Assembly (NCBI RefSeq): GCF_000612545.2
Contig: NZ_CP097800.1
Coordinates: 1,178,001-1,242,000, forward strand
Reading direction: 5' to 3'
Length of the DNA stretch: 64,000 nt
Source: Streptomyces sp. PCS3-D2
GTDB taxonomy: Bacteria > Actinomycetota > Actinomycetes > Streptomycetales > Streptomycetaceae
The notes under the pieces are model-generated. The model saw nothing but the letters and a program-made list of their open reading frames with translations, ran no database searches and was not told the origin of the DNA. Position numbers and translations under genes: made by a program. Shown here in pieces: positions 1-7,451 of the stretch; position 1 is the first letter of the stretch; each line of letters opens with the position of its first letter.

Positions 1-875
1 ACGAGGAGCTCGCCGACGGCAACGCCCGGCTCCAGACCAGCGAATCGGTCGCGGAGGTCGTCGCACCGGGGGCGGGCGGGGCGCTGGCCCAGGCCGGGGG
101 CGCGGCAGCCGGTTTCCTCGCCGACGGGCTGAGCTTCCTGGTCTCGACGGCGCTGCTGCTGCGCATCCGGACCCCGGAAGGCCCGCCGGGCGGCGAGGAA
201 CGGGCCGTCGGCCGACGGTCGTTGGTCACGGAGATCCGCGCGGGCGTGGCCTTTCTCGCCCGGGATCCGTTCCTGCGGACGATCCTGCTGTGCGACGCGG
301 CGATGAACCTGTTCCTGGCCGGGGCGCAGTCCCTGTCGATCCTGTTCCTGAGCCGGACGGTGGGTGTGCCGGGCGCGCTGATCGGTGTCCTGATCGCGCT
401 GGCCGGGCTGGGCGGGGTCCTGGGCTCGGTGGTCTCACCGCACCTGGCCCGCCGGTTCGGGACGGCCCGGGCGGTCCTGTTGTGCGCCTTCTGCGGAGGC
501 CCGTTCGGGCTGCTGATCCCGCTCACCACGGACGGGGTGGGGCTGCTGGCCTTCCTGGTCGGGGAGTTCTGCCTGATGACCGGGGTGGTCGCCGGGAACG
601 TCATCATCGTGAGCTTCCGGCAGGCGTACTGCCCACCGGACATGCTGGGTCGGGTCGGCTCCACCATCCGCTTCGTGATGTACGGAACGATTCCCGTCGG
701 CAGCCTCCTCGGCGGCTCCCTCGGCGCCCTCCTCGGCGAACGCGACGCCCTGTGGCTCCTCTACGGCGGCAACGCGCTGTGCGCCCTGCTCCTCCTGACG
801 GGCCCACTCCGCGCCGGGCAGGACCTCCCGACGGTCCCGGAGCCGGCCCAGGAGGGGAACGGGGTCGCCCCGTGA
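1..875 (+). CDS. MFS transporter, 5'-truncated by window edge
   Basis: C-terminal ~290 codons of a major facilitator permease; the start lies outside the window and the reading frame is open from base 3. The visible part begins in a conserved cytoplasmic stretch (LADGNARLQTSESVAEVV, typical of the DHA3/MefA-like drug-efflux branch). It continues through several hydrophobic helices with Gly-rich turns (GLGGVLGSVV, GSLLGGSLGALLGE) and ends in a short acidic/Pro tail. It probably exports a small molecule by proton antiport across the plasma membrane. The substrate cannot be read from the sequence, and its operon partners are upstream, off the window. Confidence 0.85.
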   Translation, partial: EELADGNARLQTSESVAEVVAPGAGGALAQAGGAAAGFLADGLSFLVSTALLLRIRTPEGPPGGEERAVGRRSLVTEIRAGVAFLARDPFLRTILLCDAAMNLFLAGAQSLSILFLSRTVGVPGALIGVLIALAGLGGVLGSVVSPHLARRFGTARAVLLCAFCGGPFGLLIPLTTDGVGLLAFLVGEFCLMTGVVAGNVIIVSFRQAYCPPDMLGRVGSTIRFVMYGTIPVGSLLGGSLGALLGERDALWLLYGGNALCALLLLTGPLRAGQDLPTVPEPAQEGNGVAP

Positions 876-1349
876 GCGGCCCAGGAGCCGGCTTCTCCCT
901 GGAATGGCAGGTCAGCGCCAGGACCAGGTCCTTATGCCGCCGCGCGAGACCGCATTCAGGGGTGGGCGGGCGACGAAGGAGAATCCGCTGATCTGCCGGT
1001 ACGCCGCATCACGGAAGACGAGCGGGCCGGACACCCACTCCTTCGACGCCGCCACCGGCGATGAGGAGGAGGACCGCAGTGGCCCAGGTTTTCTCCCCAA
1101 GTGGTGCACATTCGCTGCCCGTTACGGAGCTCTGGCCCACTGGTCGTGGCGTGGCCAGGCAGGATGATCAGAGGGCGATGGAGAGGCATGGACCGTGTGC
1201 GGCTACGGCGATGCGTCGCCGTAGCCGCCATCCGAACCGTTCGGGTTCCCGCCACGAGCCGACCCATGCTCAGTGTGGAGGTTCTCGCACGCCGCAGCCG
1301 CGTGGCCAGGGCAGGTCTCGCTCTCCCCGGAGGCGGTGGCCGGGTGCGG
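876..1349. other. Intergenic, no supported gene
   Basis: This 474-bp stretch separates the MFS gene from the convergent membrane-protein gene. Several open frames cross it on both strands, but none has Streptomyces-like third-position GC together with a recognisable protein. A plus-strand GTG near 1079 follows a GGAGGA-like site, but its product reads as Arg/Pro-rich low-complexity sequence. I see no RNA gene or convincing terminator. Confidence 0.5.
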
Positions 1350-2222
1350 TCAGGTCGGGCCGTAACCCGGGTATCCGTTGACGAAGGCTTCGTAGAGCAG
1401 GTAGGCATTTGCGGACTCGACCACGAGGCCGAAGAGGACGAGGAACATGGTCACGGCCACGGAGCCGGCCTTCTCGCCGCGGGACTCCGGGACCCGCACG
1501 ATGTGCGGCTTGTCCGGGTGGTAGGCGGCCTCGACGGTCGGACCGCCGCCGCGATGGTGCAGGGTCCGCTTCTCCCCGTGCAGGTCCGTGTAGACGTACG
1601 TGCCGAATCCGCCGCCCATGATGCGCGAGTGTCCGACCTGTCGGGCCTGGACCGTGATGCCGTCGCGCGGCAGGTACCACTGGAGGTAGAGGTCCTCCAC
1701 ACCCATCCGCGCGTAGGCCAGGCTCGCCGCGCCGACCGGCCCGACGAGCAGGGTCAGGAGCGCGACGATCCACTGGCCGTGGATGCCGACGGCGAGCGCG
1801 AGGGCGAAGAAGACGGACCCGACCGAGACCAGCCCGATCCGCGTCCTGCGACGGCCTCTGCGTCTTCGTTCCTCGTCCGGCGTCTCGGTCAGGACCCGCA
1901 CGACGACCAGCGCCGAGCCGTCGACCGGTTCGGCCCCGGCCGCGCGTTCGGGCAGGTTCGCGGTGACCGCGTCGGCGAAGAGCGCCGCGGCGGCCTCGCT
2001 CACGTCGGCCAGCGCGTGCACGGCGGGCGCCGCCCCTGCGCGTGCGGTGAGTTCGACGGCGAGCGTGCGCCCTTCGGCGCGGATACGTGCGACGGCCGGG
2101 AGCGGGATCCGCACCTCCTCGTCGGGGCGACGCAGGACGAGTGCCCCGTCCTCGTAACGGAGCGTGGCTCCGAGGGAGTTGCGGAGAACAGGTATGGGTG
2201 AGGTGGTTGGCATGTGCGTCAT
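1350..2222 (-). CDS. Conserved membrane protein, function unknown
   Basis: 290-aa protein I do not recognise by function. Residues 1-115 form a soluble domain followed by an Arg-rich stretch (118-128). Two adjacent membrane helices (about 129-148 and 151-170), a soluble beta-rich segment (~175-250) and a last helix (~255-278) follow. The layout resembles DUF3592-type membrane proteins, but that is a weak resemblance. The ATG at 2222 has no strong ribosome site; ATG at 2213 is an alternative. The gene is convergent with the MFS gene and stands alone. The IS remnant begins only ~30 bp upstream of its start, so its native promoter may have been disturbed. Confidence 0.65.
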   Translation of the reverse strand: MTHMPTTSPIPVLRNSLGATLRYEDGALVLRRPDEEVRIPLPAVARIRAEGRTLAVELTARAGAAPAVHALADVSEAAAALFADAVTANLPERAAGAEPVDGSALVVVRVLTETPDEERRRRGRRRTRIGLVSVGSVFFALALAVGIHGQWIVALLTLLVGPVGAASLAYARMGVEDLYLQWYLPRDGITVQARQVGHSRIMGGGFGTYVYTDLHGEKRTLHHRGGGPTVEAAYHPDKPHIVRVPESRGEKAGSVAVTMFLVLFGLVVESANAYLLYEAFVNGYPGYGPT

Positions 2223-2253
2223 CGTAGGGTCGCGCGCTCAGAGGAGCGCAGCA

Positions 2254-2648
2254 GGGCGGCGACTGCCGGGTTTCGAAATGAGCGTGCAGGTCCTCGCCGA
2301 CCCCTTCGGCCGGCTGCCGTGGGCCTCGCCGGCCCTGCCCGGCGCCGTCCACGATGTCCGCGCGGCCCGCGAACACGGCATCGTCGACACCCTTGCCGAG
2401 GTCGGCGTCACCTGCCGGGCGGACCAGGTCTATCGGGGTGCCGGTGGAACGGTCCGCACCCCCTACTGGGACCGCCGGGAAACCCCTTCCACCGTTCAGA
2501 AGGTCAACCGCGCGCCACACGCGAAGATCCGCGCACTCGTCGAGCAGGCCATGGCCACCCTCACGGCTGGCGACTCCTGCGCAAGATCCGATGCTCGACC
2601 ACCCGCATCACCGCACTCGTCCAGGCCGTCGCCGTCCCGCACCTGGCA
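2254..2648 (+). pseudogene. IS5-type DDE transposase remnant (C-terminal part, frameshifted)
   Basis: Reads as the C-terminal third of an IS5-family transposase: RLPGFEMSVQVLADPFGRL, then WASPALPGAVHDVRAAREHG, ADQVYRGAGGTVRTPYW, and HAKIRALVEQAMATL. The frame is lost around 2563-2568 (probably one base missing). Homology resumes in the next frame with WRLLRKIRCSTTRITALVQAV, where intact relatives end soon afterwards. The N-terminal two thirds and the terminal inverted repeats are not visible. This is a decayed, immobile fragment from an old insertion between two minus-strand genes. Confidence 0.8.
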
Positions 2649-2672
2649 CGTGGCACGTGGCACGTGGCACGT
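2645..2672. repeat. Four perfect copies of 7-bp GGCACGT
   Basis: GGCACGT is repeated four times in tandem (2645, 2652, 2659, 2666) exactly where transposase homology ends. It looks like slippage expansion at the scar of the degraded insertion element. No function can be assigned. Confidence 0.9.
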
Positions 2673-2753
2673 CATCGGGGAACAGGTTGATAACCCACCG
2701 GAACGGCTCACGCACCGGGATCGGGATGATCGCCGAGGGCCGGCCCGCCCACC

Positions 2754-2782
2754 GTCGTACGCACGATGCGCGTGCGTACGAC
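2754..2782 (-). terminator. 11-bp perfect inverted repeat, possible terminator of the MBL gene
   Basis: GTCGTACGCAC (2754-2764) and GTGCGTACGAC (2772-2782) form a perfect 11-bp stem around a 7-nt loop. It lies ~40 bp beyond the stop of the minus-strand MBL hydrolase gene and has no T-run, as is common for Streptomyces hairpin terminators. It could instead be a dyad left from the IS element. Confidence 0.5.
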
Positions 2783-2823
2783 GACGACGCGGGGCAACCC
2801 GCTGTGCCGGCCCCGTTTCCGAC

Positions 2824-4017
2824 TCACCGCTCGCCGGCAAGGTTCAGATCTCCGGCACGGGCGTCGCTCGAAGGAAGATCCACCGGCTTGGGGCGACGCC
2901 ATGAGTGAGCGATCGGACGAGAGATCGGACGCCACCAAGAATCCACGGGCAGCGTTCCGGCAGGCTCGAAAGGCTCGCCGGGACGCGGGAGCGCCACCGA
3001 CTGGCCGCCCTCTTCGGCGGCGTCGACCGTCCACTCCCCCGGCTCCGCCCAGGCATGGAGAGCGAGGTTGAACGTGCCCCAGTGGATCGGCAGCATCGTG
3101 CCGTGCGGGGTGCCGCCCTGGAGGTCGAGGTGGGCCCGCATGCCTTCCTCGGGCGTCATGTGGATGTCGGGCCAGTACTCCGAGTAGGCCCCGATCTGGA
3201 TCATCGTGGCGTCGAAGGGGCCGTGTGCGGAACCGATCTCCGCGAAACCGGGGAAGTATCCGGTGTCGCCGCTGTGGTAGATCCGGTGCTCGTCGCCCGC
3301 GACCACCCAGGAGGCCCACAGGGTGTGCTGCTGGTTGCGCAGACCGCGGCCGCAGAAGTGCCGGGCGGGGGTCGCCGTGAGCGACAGCCCGCCGATCCTG
3401 GTGGTCTCGTTCCAGTCGAGCTCGCGCAGCCGGTCGGGCGACACGCCCCAGCGCTCCAGGTGGGCACCGACGCCGAGCGGCACCGCGAAGAGCGTGTCCG
3501 TACCGGCCAGCGCCTTGATCGTCGGCAGATCGAGGTGGTCGTAGTGGTCGTGCGAGATGACCACGACGTCGACCTCGCCGAGCGCGGCCAGCGGGAGCGG
3601 CACCGGGTGAAGCCGCTTGGGACCGGCGAAGGGGAAGGGTGAGCAGCGCTCGCCCCACACCGGGTCGAAGAGCACCCGGTGCCCGTCGATCTCCGCGAGC
3701 ACACTGGAGTGACCCATCCAGGTCAGTCGCAAACCGGTCGCGGACGGTTTCGCCAGGTCCGCGAGGGTGGTGGGGTGCACGGGGACGGCCCCGGCGGGGC
3801 TGCGCCCGAGCCGCTGCTCACGGTGGAAGTAGATCTTCGCGAACTCCGTCATCGACCCGGAGGGCCTGTTCCGGGCCCCGACCGGGTTCTGGAAGACGCC
3901 GTCGGCGAAGTTCGGCGAGCGGCGGATCCGCTCCAGCCTGGCGCCGGACGGGTCCGCGCCGAAGGCTTCGGGCCGCAGGGCGCGCAGCCGGGGACGGAGG
4001 GGACGGGAGCCGGTCAA
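2824..4017 (-). CDS. MBL-fold metallohydrolase (NAPE-PLD-like)
   Basis: 397-aa zinc-dependent hydrolase of the metallo-beta-lactamase superfamily. The metal motif HDHYDH is at ~156-161, with further ligands at H220 and D251 (HSGDTGY) and a late PIHWGTF histidine. The long N-terminus with FQNPVG, and the TWMGHSS motif at the start of the fold, match the N-acyl-phosphatidylethanolamine phospholipase D-like branch, so a phospholipid or phosphodiester substrate is plausible but unproven. Start is TTG at 4017, preceded by GGAGG at suitable spacing. No signal peptide; probably cytosolic. A 141-bp gap separates it from the next minus-strand gene upstream. Confidence 0.85.
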   Translation of the reverse strand: MTGSRPLRPRLRALRPEAFGADPSGARLERIRRSPNFADGVFQNPVGARNRPSGSMTEFAKIYFHREQRLGRSPAGAVPVHPTTLADLAKPSATGLRLTWMGHSSVLAEIDGHRVLFDPVWGERCSPFPFAGPKRLHPVPLPLAALGEVDVVVISHDHYDHLDLPTIKALAGTDTLFAVPLGVGAHLERWGVSPDRLRELDWNETTRIGGLSLTATPARHFCGRGLRNQQHTLWASWVVAGDEHRIYHSGDTGYFPGFAEIGSAHGPFDATMIQIGAYSEYWPDIHMTPEEGMRAHLDLQGGTPHGTMLPIHWGTFNLALHAWAEPGEWTVDAAEEGGQSVALPRPGEPFEPAGTLPVDSWWRPISRPIAHSWRRPKPVDLPSSDARAGDLNLAGER

Positions 4018-4158
4018 AGCGCCTCCAGGGAGGGTGCGGTCGGTGCGGTCGTATCGCTACGCCCATCCCAACGCACACCGGCCCCGAAGGATTCCGCCCG
4101 CCCCTCCCGACCCTTGCTGCGTCGTCCCGTCCTCCCGCCCCGCCCGCGTCCGCGGCGG

Positions 4159-4944
4159 CTACAGCGGCAGCAGGTCCGGGCGCTTCGCCTCGACGTGGTC
4201 ACCGGAGGACTCGCCGCGCAGTCGACGGCCGATCCAGGGCACCAGGTACTCGCGGGCCCACTGGATGTTGTCGCGGGTCACGTCCACCGAGCCGCGCGGG
4301 CGCAGCTGCGGCCACGGCTGGTCGGGGTCGGCCGGCACCTCCAGGCCGAGCACCTGTGCGGCGCGCAGTGCGACACGGGTGTGGCCCTCGGGTGAGAGGT
4401 GCAGCCGGTCCGCGTCCCAGGCGCGCCGGTCCTGTACCGACTTCAGCGACCAGAGGTCGAGCACCGGGCAGTCGTAGCGGTCGGCGATCGCGCGCACGTG
4501 GGCGCTGTACGTCGCGACCTTGCCGCGGATGTGCTTGAGGACGGGCACACCGCGGGTGTCGAAGCCGGTGGTGATCATGACGTGGCCGACGGCTCCGGTG
4601 AGGTCGGCCACGGCCGCCTCGAAGCGTTCCGCCACGTCGTCCGGGTCGCTGCCGGGTCGGATGATGTCGTTGCCGCCCGCGCAGAAGGTGACCAGGTCCG
4701 GCGCGAGGGCCTTGGCCCTCGGCACCTGGTCGGCCACGATCTGGTCGAGGAGCTTCCCGCGCACCGCGAGATTCGCATACCGGAAGTCGTGCTCTTCGCG
4801 CTGATCGGCCAGGAGTACGGCGAGCCGGTCCGCCCAGCCGAGGAAGGAGTCCCCGGGCCCCGGGTCCCCCACGCCCTCTGTGAAGCTGTCCCCGATCGCC
4901 GCGTACGAGCCGATGGTCTTGAGTTTCGTCGTCGTCGCTGCCAC
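4159..4944 (-). CDS. SGNH/GDSL hydrolase
   Basis: 261-aa esterase/lipase-type hydrolase. Block I is GDSFTEG with nucleophile S20, block III is GGND (N92), and block V is DADRLH with the catalytic Asp/His pair at D179 and H182. There is no signal peptide, so an intracellular esterase or acyl-hydrolase is likely; the natural substrate is unknown. GTG start. The gene is monocistronic or loosely linked to the downstream MBL gene. About 163 bp upstream lies the end of the convergently oriented terminator and LysM-M23 gene. Confidence 0.88.
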   Translation of the reverse strand: MAATTTKLKTIGSYAAIGDSFTEGVGDPGPGDSFLGWADRLAVLLADQREEHDFRYANLAVRGKLLDQIVADQVPRAKALAPDLVTFCAGGNDIIRPGSDPDDVAERFEAAVADLTGAVGHVMITTGFDTRGVPVLKHIRGKVATYSAHVRAIADRYDCPVLDLWSLKSVQDRRAWDADRLHLSPEGHTRVALRAAQVLGLEVPADPDQPWPQLRPRGSVDVTRDNIQWAREYLVPWIGRRLRGESSGDHVEAKRPDLLPL

Positions 4945-5039
4945 GAGAACCCATCCTTCACTCCCGTAACCAACCTACGCCAACGTAATGAGGGGTTGAC
5001 GGGCCGTGATCTGTACCACGCGGGGGATAAGGAATAAGT

Positions 5040-5082
5040 ACGCGTGGGGCCGGGACCCCCCTCGGGTCCCGGCCCCACGCGT
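5040..5082 (-). terminator. Strong hairpin terminator of the M23 gene
   Basis: A 19-bp perfect stem (5040-5058 with 5064-5082) and 5-nt loop lie 25 bp past the stop of the minus-strand M23 peptidase gene. The stem is almost entirely G/C and lacks a U-tract, as usual in Streptomyces. Confidence 0.85.
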
Positions 5083-5107
5083 GTCCGGGCTCCGCCGGAG
5101 GATGCCG

Positions 5108-6103
5108 TCAGAGGCTGGCGCCCTTCGAGCGGAGGTAGGCGATCGGGTCCATGTCCGATCCGTAGGAGGGGCTGGTACGGATCTCGAAGTGCAGGTGGGG
5201 GCCGGTCGAGTTGCCGGTGGAGCCGGAGAGGCCGATGGCCTGGCCGGCGGTGACGCTCTGCCCGGAGGAGACCGAGAGCTGGGACAGGTGGGCGTACTGG
5301 GAGTACTTGCCGTCCGCGTGCCGGATGACGACCTCGTTGCCGTACGCGCCGCTCCAGCCGGCGGACACCACGGTGCCCGCGCCGACCGCCTTGACCGTGG
5401 TGCCCATGGGGGCGATGAAGTCGACACCGGTGTGGTAGCCGGAGGACCACATGGCGCCCGCGACCTTGTACTGGGTGGAGACGCCACCGCCGACCGGGGC
5501 CACGAAGCCGGAGGCGGCCGGCTGCACGGCGGGCGCCTCGACGGGGGCGGCGGGGGCCTCGACGGGGGCGGCGGGGGCCTCGGGGGCGGATTCCTGCCGG
5601 GCCTGCGGGACGGCAGCCTGCGCGGCCGGCTTCGACCCGGTCGTGGGGGCCGTCTTCACGGTGGCCCCGGGGGCGCTGCGCGGGGCGGGTACGGCGCCGG
5701 CCCGGGAGGCCTCGCCGCGGCCGCCGAAGGTCAGCTTCAGGCCGGGGTGGATCAGCGACGGGTCGCTGCCGACCGCCTCGCGGTTCTGCTCGTACAGCCG
5801 CTCCCAGCCGCCGGGCAGGCGGTGCTCGGCGGCGATCATGGAGAGGCAGTCGCCCGGGACGACGGTGTAGACGGTCGGGGCGGCGGCCTGGACGGCGGCC
5901 GGCGCGGCGACCCGGACGGCGGCGGGGGCCTGCGGTGCCACGGCGGGGACCACGGCGGGGACCACCGTCGGGGCGCCGGCCGCGTGGGCGCCGGCCGCAC
6001 CGATCAGCGGCAGGGCGAGGGCCGCGCCACCGGTGCCTGCGACCGCGAATCCGCGGGCCATGGGAAGGGACTTGGGACGGCGGTGCTTACCCTTTGCAGG
6101 CAT
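5108..6103 (-). CDS. Secreted LysM + M23 peptidoglycan endopeptidase
   Basis: 331-aa cell-wall hydrolase. Residues 1-42 are a basic Streptomyces-type signal peptide (start MPAKGKHRR, cleavage near AHA-AG). An Ala/Pro/Val linker follows, then one LysM peptidoglycan-binding domain (~79-127). A low-complexity linker contains tandem EAPAAPV copies. The C-terminal M23/LytM domain has the zinc ligands HTGVD (H224, D228) and HLHFE (H303, H305), so it should cut peptide cross-bridges in peptidoglycan. ATG at 6103 follows GGAGAGG at good spacing. It is transcribed behind a c-di-AMP riboswitch and ends in a strong hairpin, so it is a single-gene unit. Expected roles are spore germination, outgrowth or growth-coupled wall remodelling. 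Confidence 0.95.
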   Translation of the reverse strand: MPAKGKHRRPKSLPMARGFAVAGTGGAALALPLIGAAGAHAAGAPTVVPAVVPAVAPQAPAAVRVAAPAAVQAAAPTVYTVVPGDCLSMIAAEHRLPGGWERLYEQNREAVGSDPSLIHPGLKLTFGGRGEASRAGAVPAPRSAPGATVKTAPTTGSKPAAQAAVPQARQESAPEAPAAPVEAPAAPVEAPAVQPAASGFVAPVGGGVSTQYKVAGAMWSSGYHTGVDFIAPMGTTVKAVGAGTVVSAGWSGAYGNEVVIRHADGKYSQYAHLSQLSVSSGQSVTAGQAIGLSGSTGNSTGPHLHFEIRTSPSYGSDMDPIAYLRSKGASL

Positions 6104-6120
6104 GGCGCATTCCTCTCCGG

Positions 6121-6292
6121 CGCCTGCGAGGTGAGCTGTCGGGTTCGGACTGGAGATGCCCGGCGGTTCATGTGCGGGACATGAACCGCTTAACCCCGAG
6201 CCGCACCGGAGAAAAGATCTCCGGCACGGCGGCCTACCTGGTTCCCCCGCTCCTGCCGCGCGAAATCGTTCGGTTGCGGTTTCCGGGAGGCG
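6121..6292 (-). promoter_or_regulatory. ydaO-type c-di-AMP riboswitch
   Basis: On the minus strand the leader contains the diagnostic blocks of the ydaO/yuaA class in order: GGGGGAACCAGG, CTCGGGGTTAAG, and CCGAACCCGACAGCTCACC followed by TCGCAGGCG. Variable hairpins lie between them (CCGGAGATCTTTTCTCCGG and a GCGGTTCATG/CATGAACCGC stem). P1 can form between CGCCT at 6288-6292 and AGGCG at 6121-6125. The 3' end is only ~18 nt from the ATG of the M23 gene. In known members c-di-AMP binding represses cell-wall hydrolase genes; the same control is inferred here. Confidence 0.92.
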
Positions 6293-6597
6293 GCAGGATT
6301 CGGCGATCCACCCGGATCGATCGCGAAGGTAATCCCTTGTGGGCACACCGAACAAGCCGTGAATTCCCTGACGGATTCACAGGCATGAGGGACTGCCGGA
6401 ATTCCGGTCACCCTCCGTCCATTCCGCTCCCCCAACAGCCGCGCCCATCGGGCCATTCGGCCCGGACGATCAGGCACTCACGGTCACCGTATGATCTGCC
6501 TCACGGGGCGGTGCCCGATCTCGCCTCCAGATACGGCAAGTTGGCGCCAAATGGCTTAATTCGGACAGTCGCCCCAGCAGAAGACGGAGGAGTTCCC
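6293..6597. other. Divergent promoter region
   Basis: About 305 bp between the riboswitch 5' end and the phosphatase start must hold promoters for both directions. The DNA is locally less GC-rich (around 6360-6560) than the flanking genes, as expected for promoters. I cannot assign -35/-10 boxes with confidence. Confidence 0.5.
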
Positions 6598-7389
6598 GTG
6601 ACCCAGCAGATACAGGAGCCGGAGCTGACCGGAGTGCGCAATTTCCGCGATGTAGGCGGATTGCCGACTTCTGATGGACGAAGGGTTAAGGCGGGACGAC
6701 TGTTTCGAAGCGGACATCTCGCGCATGCCACCGCAACCGATGCAGCGTTCCTCGCCTCGCTCGGCCTCCACACCATCTTCGACTTCCGCAACGGCGCCGA
6801 CCACGCCCTGGAGGGGCCGGACGTCGAGCTGCCCGGCGTACGGAACGTCAACATCCCGCTCTCGGACCCGGCGGACGGCCGGGAGTTCTGGCGGCTGGTC
6901 CGCGATGGCGACCTCGACCAGCTCCGCTCGGTCCTGGGCGGCGGCAGGGCGGCGGCCCGGATGGCGAACTCCTACCGCGGGATCATCCGGACCCGTACCG
7001 CCGAGCACAGCCGGGTCGTGCACGCCATCGCCGAGGACAGCGTCCCCGCCCTCCTGCACTGCGCCGCCGGCAAGGACCGGGCCGGCCTCTCCGTCGCCGT
7101 CACCCTGCTCGCGCTCGGTGTCGAGCGCGAGGCGATCGTGGCGGACTACCTGGAGTCCAACGCCCCGCACCGCCGCTACCGGGTGCGCCGCAGCGCGGAG
7201 TCGGCCGAGGCCCGCTCGCCCGAGGTGATGGAACTGCTCGCGCCGCTCTTCGACGCCCGCGCCGAGTACCTGATGGCCGCGTTCGACACGATCGACGAGG
7301 TCTGGGGCGGGGTGGACCGCTACCTGGCGGAGGGTCTCGGGCTGACGCCCGAGACCCTCGACAGGCTGCGGGACCGGCTCCTGGTCTGA
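6598..7389 (+). CDS. Tyrosine-protein phosphatase (PtpB/SIW14-like)
   Basis: 263-aa protein of the DSP-like tyrosine phosphatase family. The N-terminal hallmark GVRNFRDVGGLPT (~12-24) and FRSGHLAHAT precede the P-loop HCAAGKDRAG with nucleophile C155 and R161. The lysine in the P-loop (GKDR) is the signature of the bacterial PtpB/lipid-phosphatase branch, which acts on phosphotyrosine, phosphoserine or phosphoinositides. GTG at 6598 is chosen because GGAGG sits just upstream and homology begins there; the open frame continues upstream without coding character. Cytosolic, apparently monocistronic. Confidence 0.9.
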   Translation: MTQQIQEPELTGVRNFRDVGGLPTSDGRRVKAGRLFRSGHLAHATATDAAFLASLGLHTIFDFRNGADHALEGPDVELPGVRNVNIPLSDPADGREFWRLVRDGDLDQLRSVLGGGRAAARMANSYRGIIRTRTAEHSRVVHAIAEDSVPALLHCAAGKDRAGLSVAVTLLALGVEREAIVADYLESNAPHRRYRVRRSAESAEARSPEVMELLAPLFDARAEYLMAAFDTIDEVWGGVDRYLAEGLGLTPETLDRLRDRLLV

Positions 7390-7425
7390 CCCGCCGGCCG
7401 GAGCCGGCCCCGGGGGGAGCGGCGT

Positions 7426-7450
7426 GGCCCGCACCGGAGGGAGGCGGGCC
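7426..7450. terminator. Hairpin between convergent genes
   Basis: GGCCCGC (7426-7432) pairs with GCGGGCC (7444-7450) across an 11-nt loop, in the 62-bp space between the convergent phosphatase and hopanoid aminotransferase genes. It may act in both directions; the short stem makes this tentative. Confidence 0.4.
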
Positions 7451-7451
7451 G

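Noticed and set aside
1061-1381. Plus-strand frame with GGAGGA-like ribosome site near 1079
   Set aside because: Product is Arg/Pro/Ser-rich with no family resemblance and overlaps the minus-strand membrane-protein gene end; not supported.
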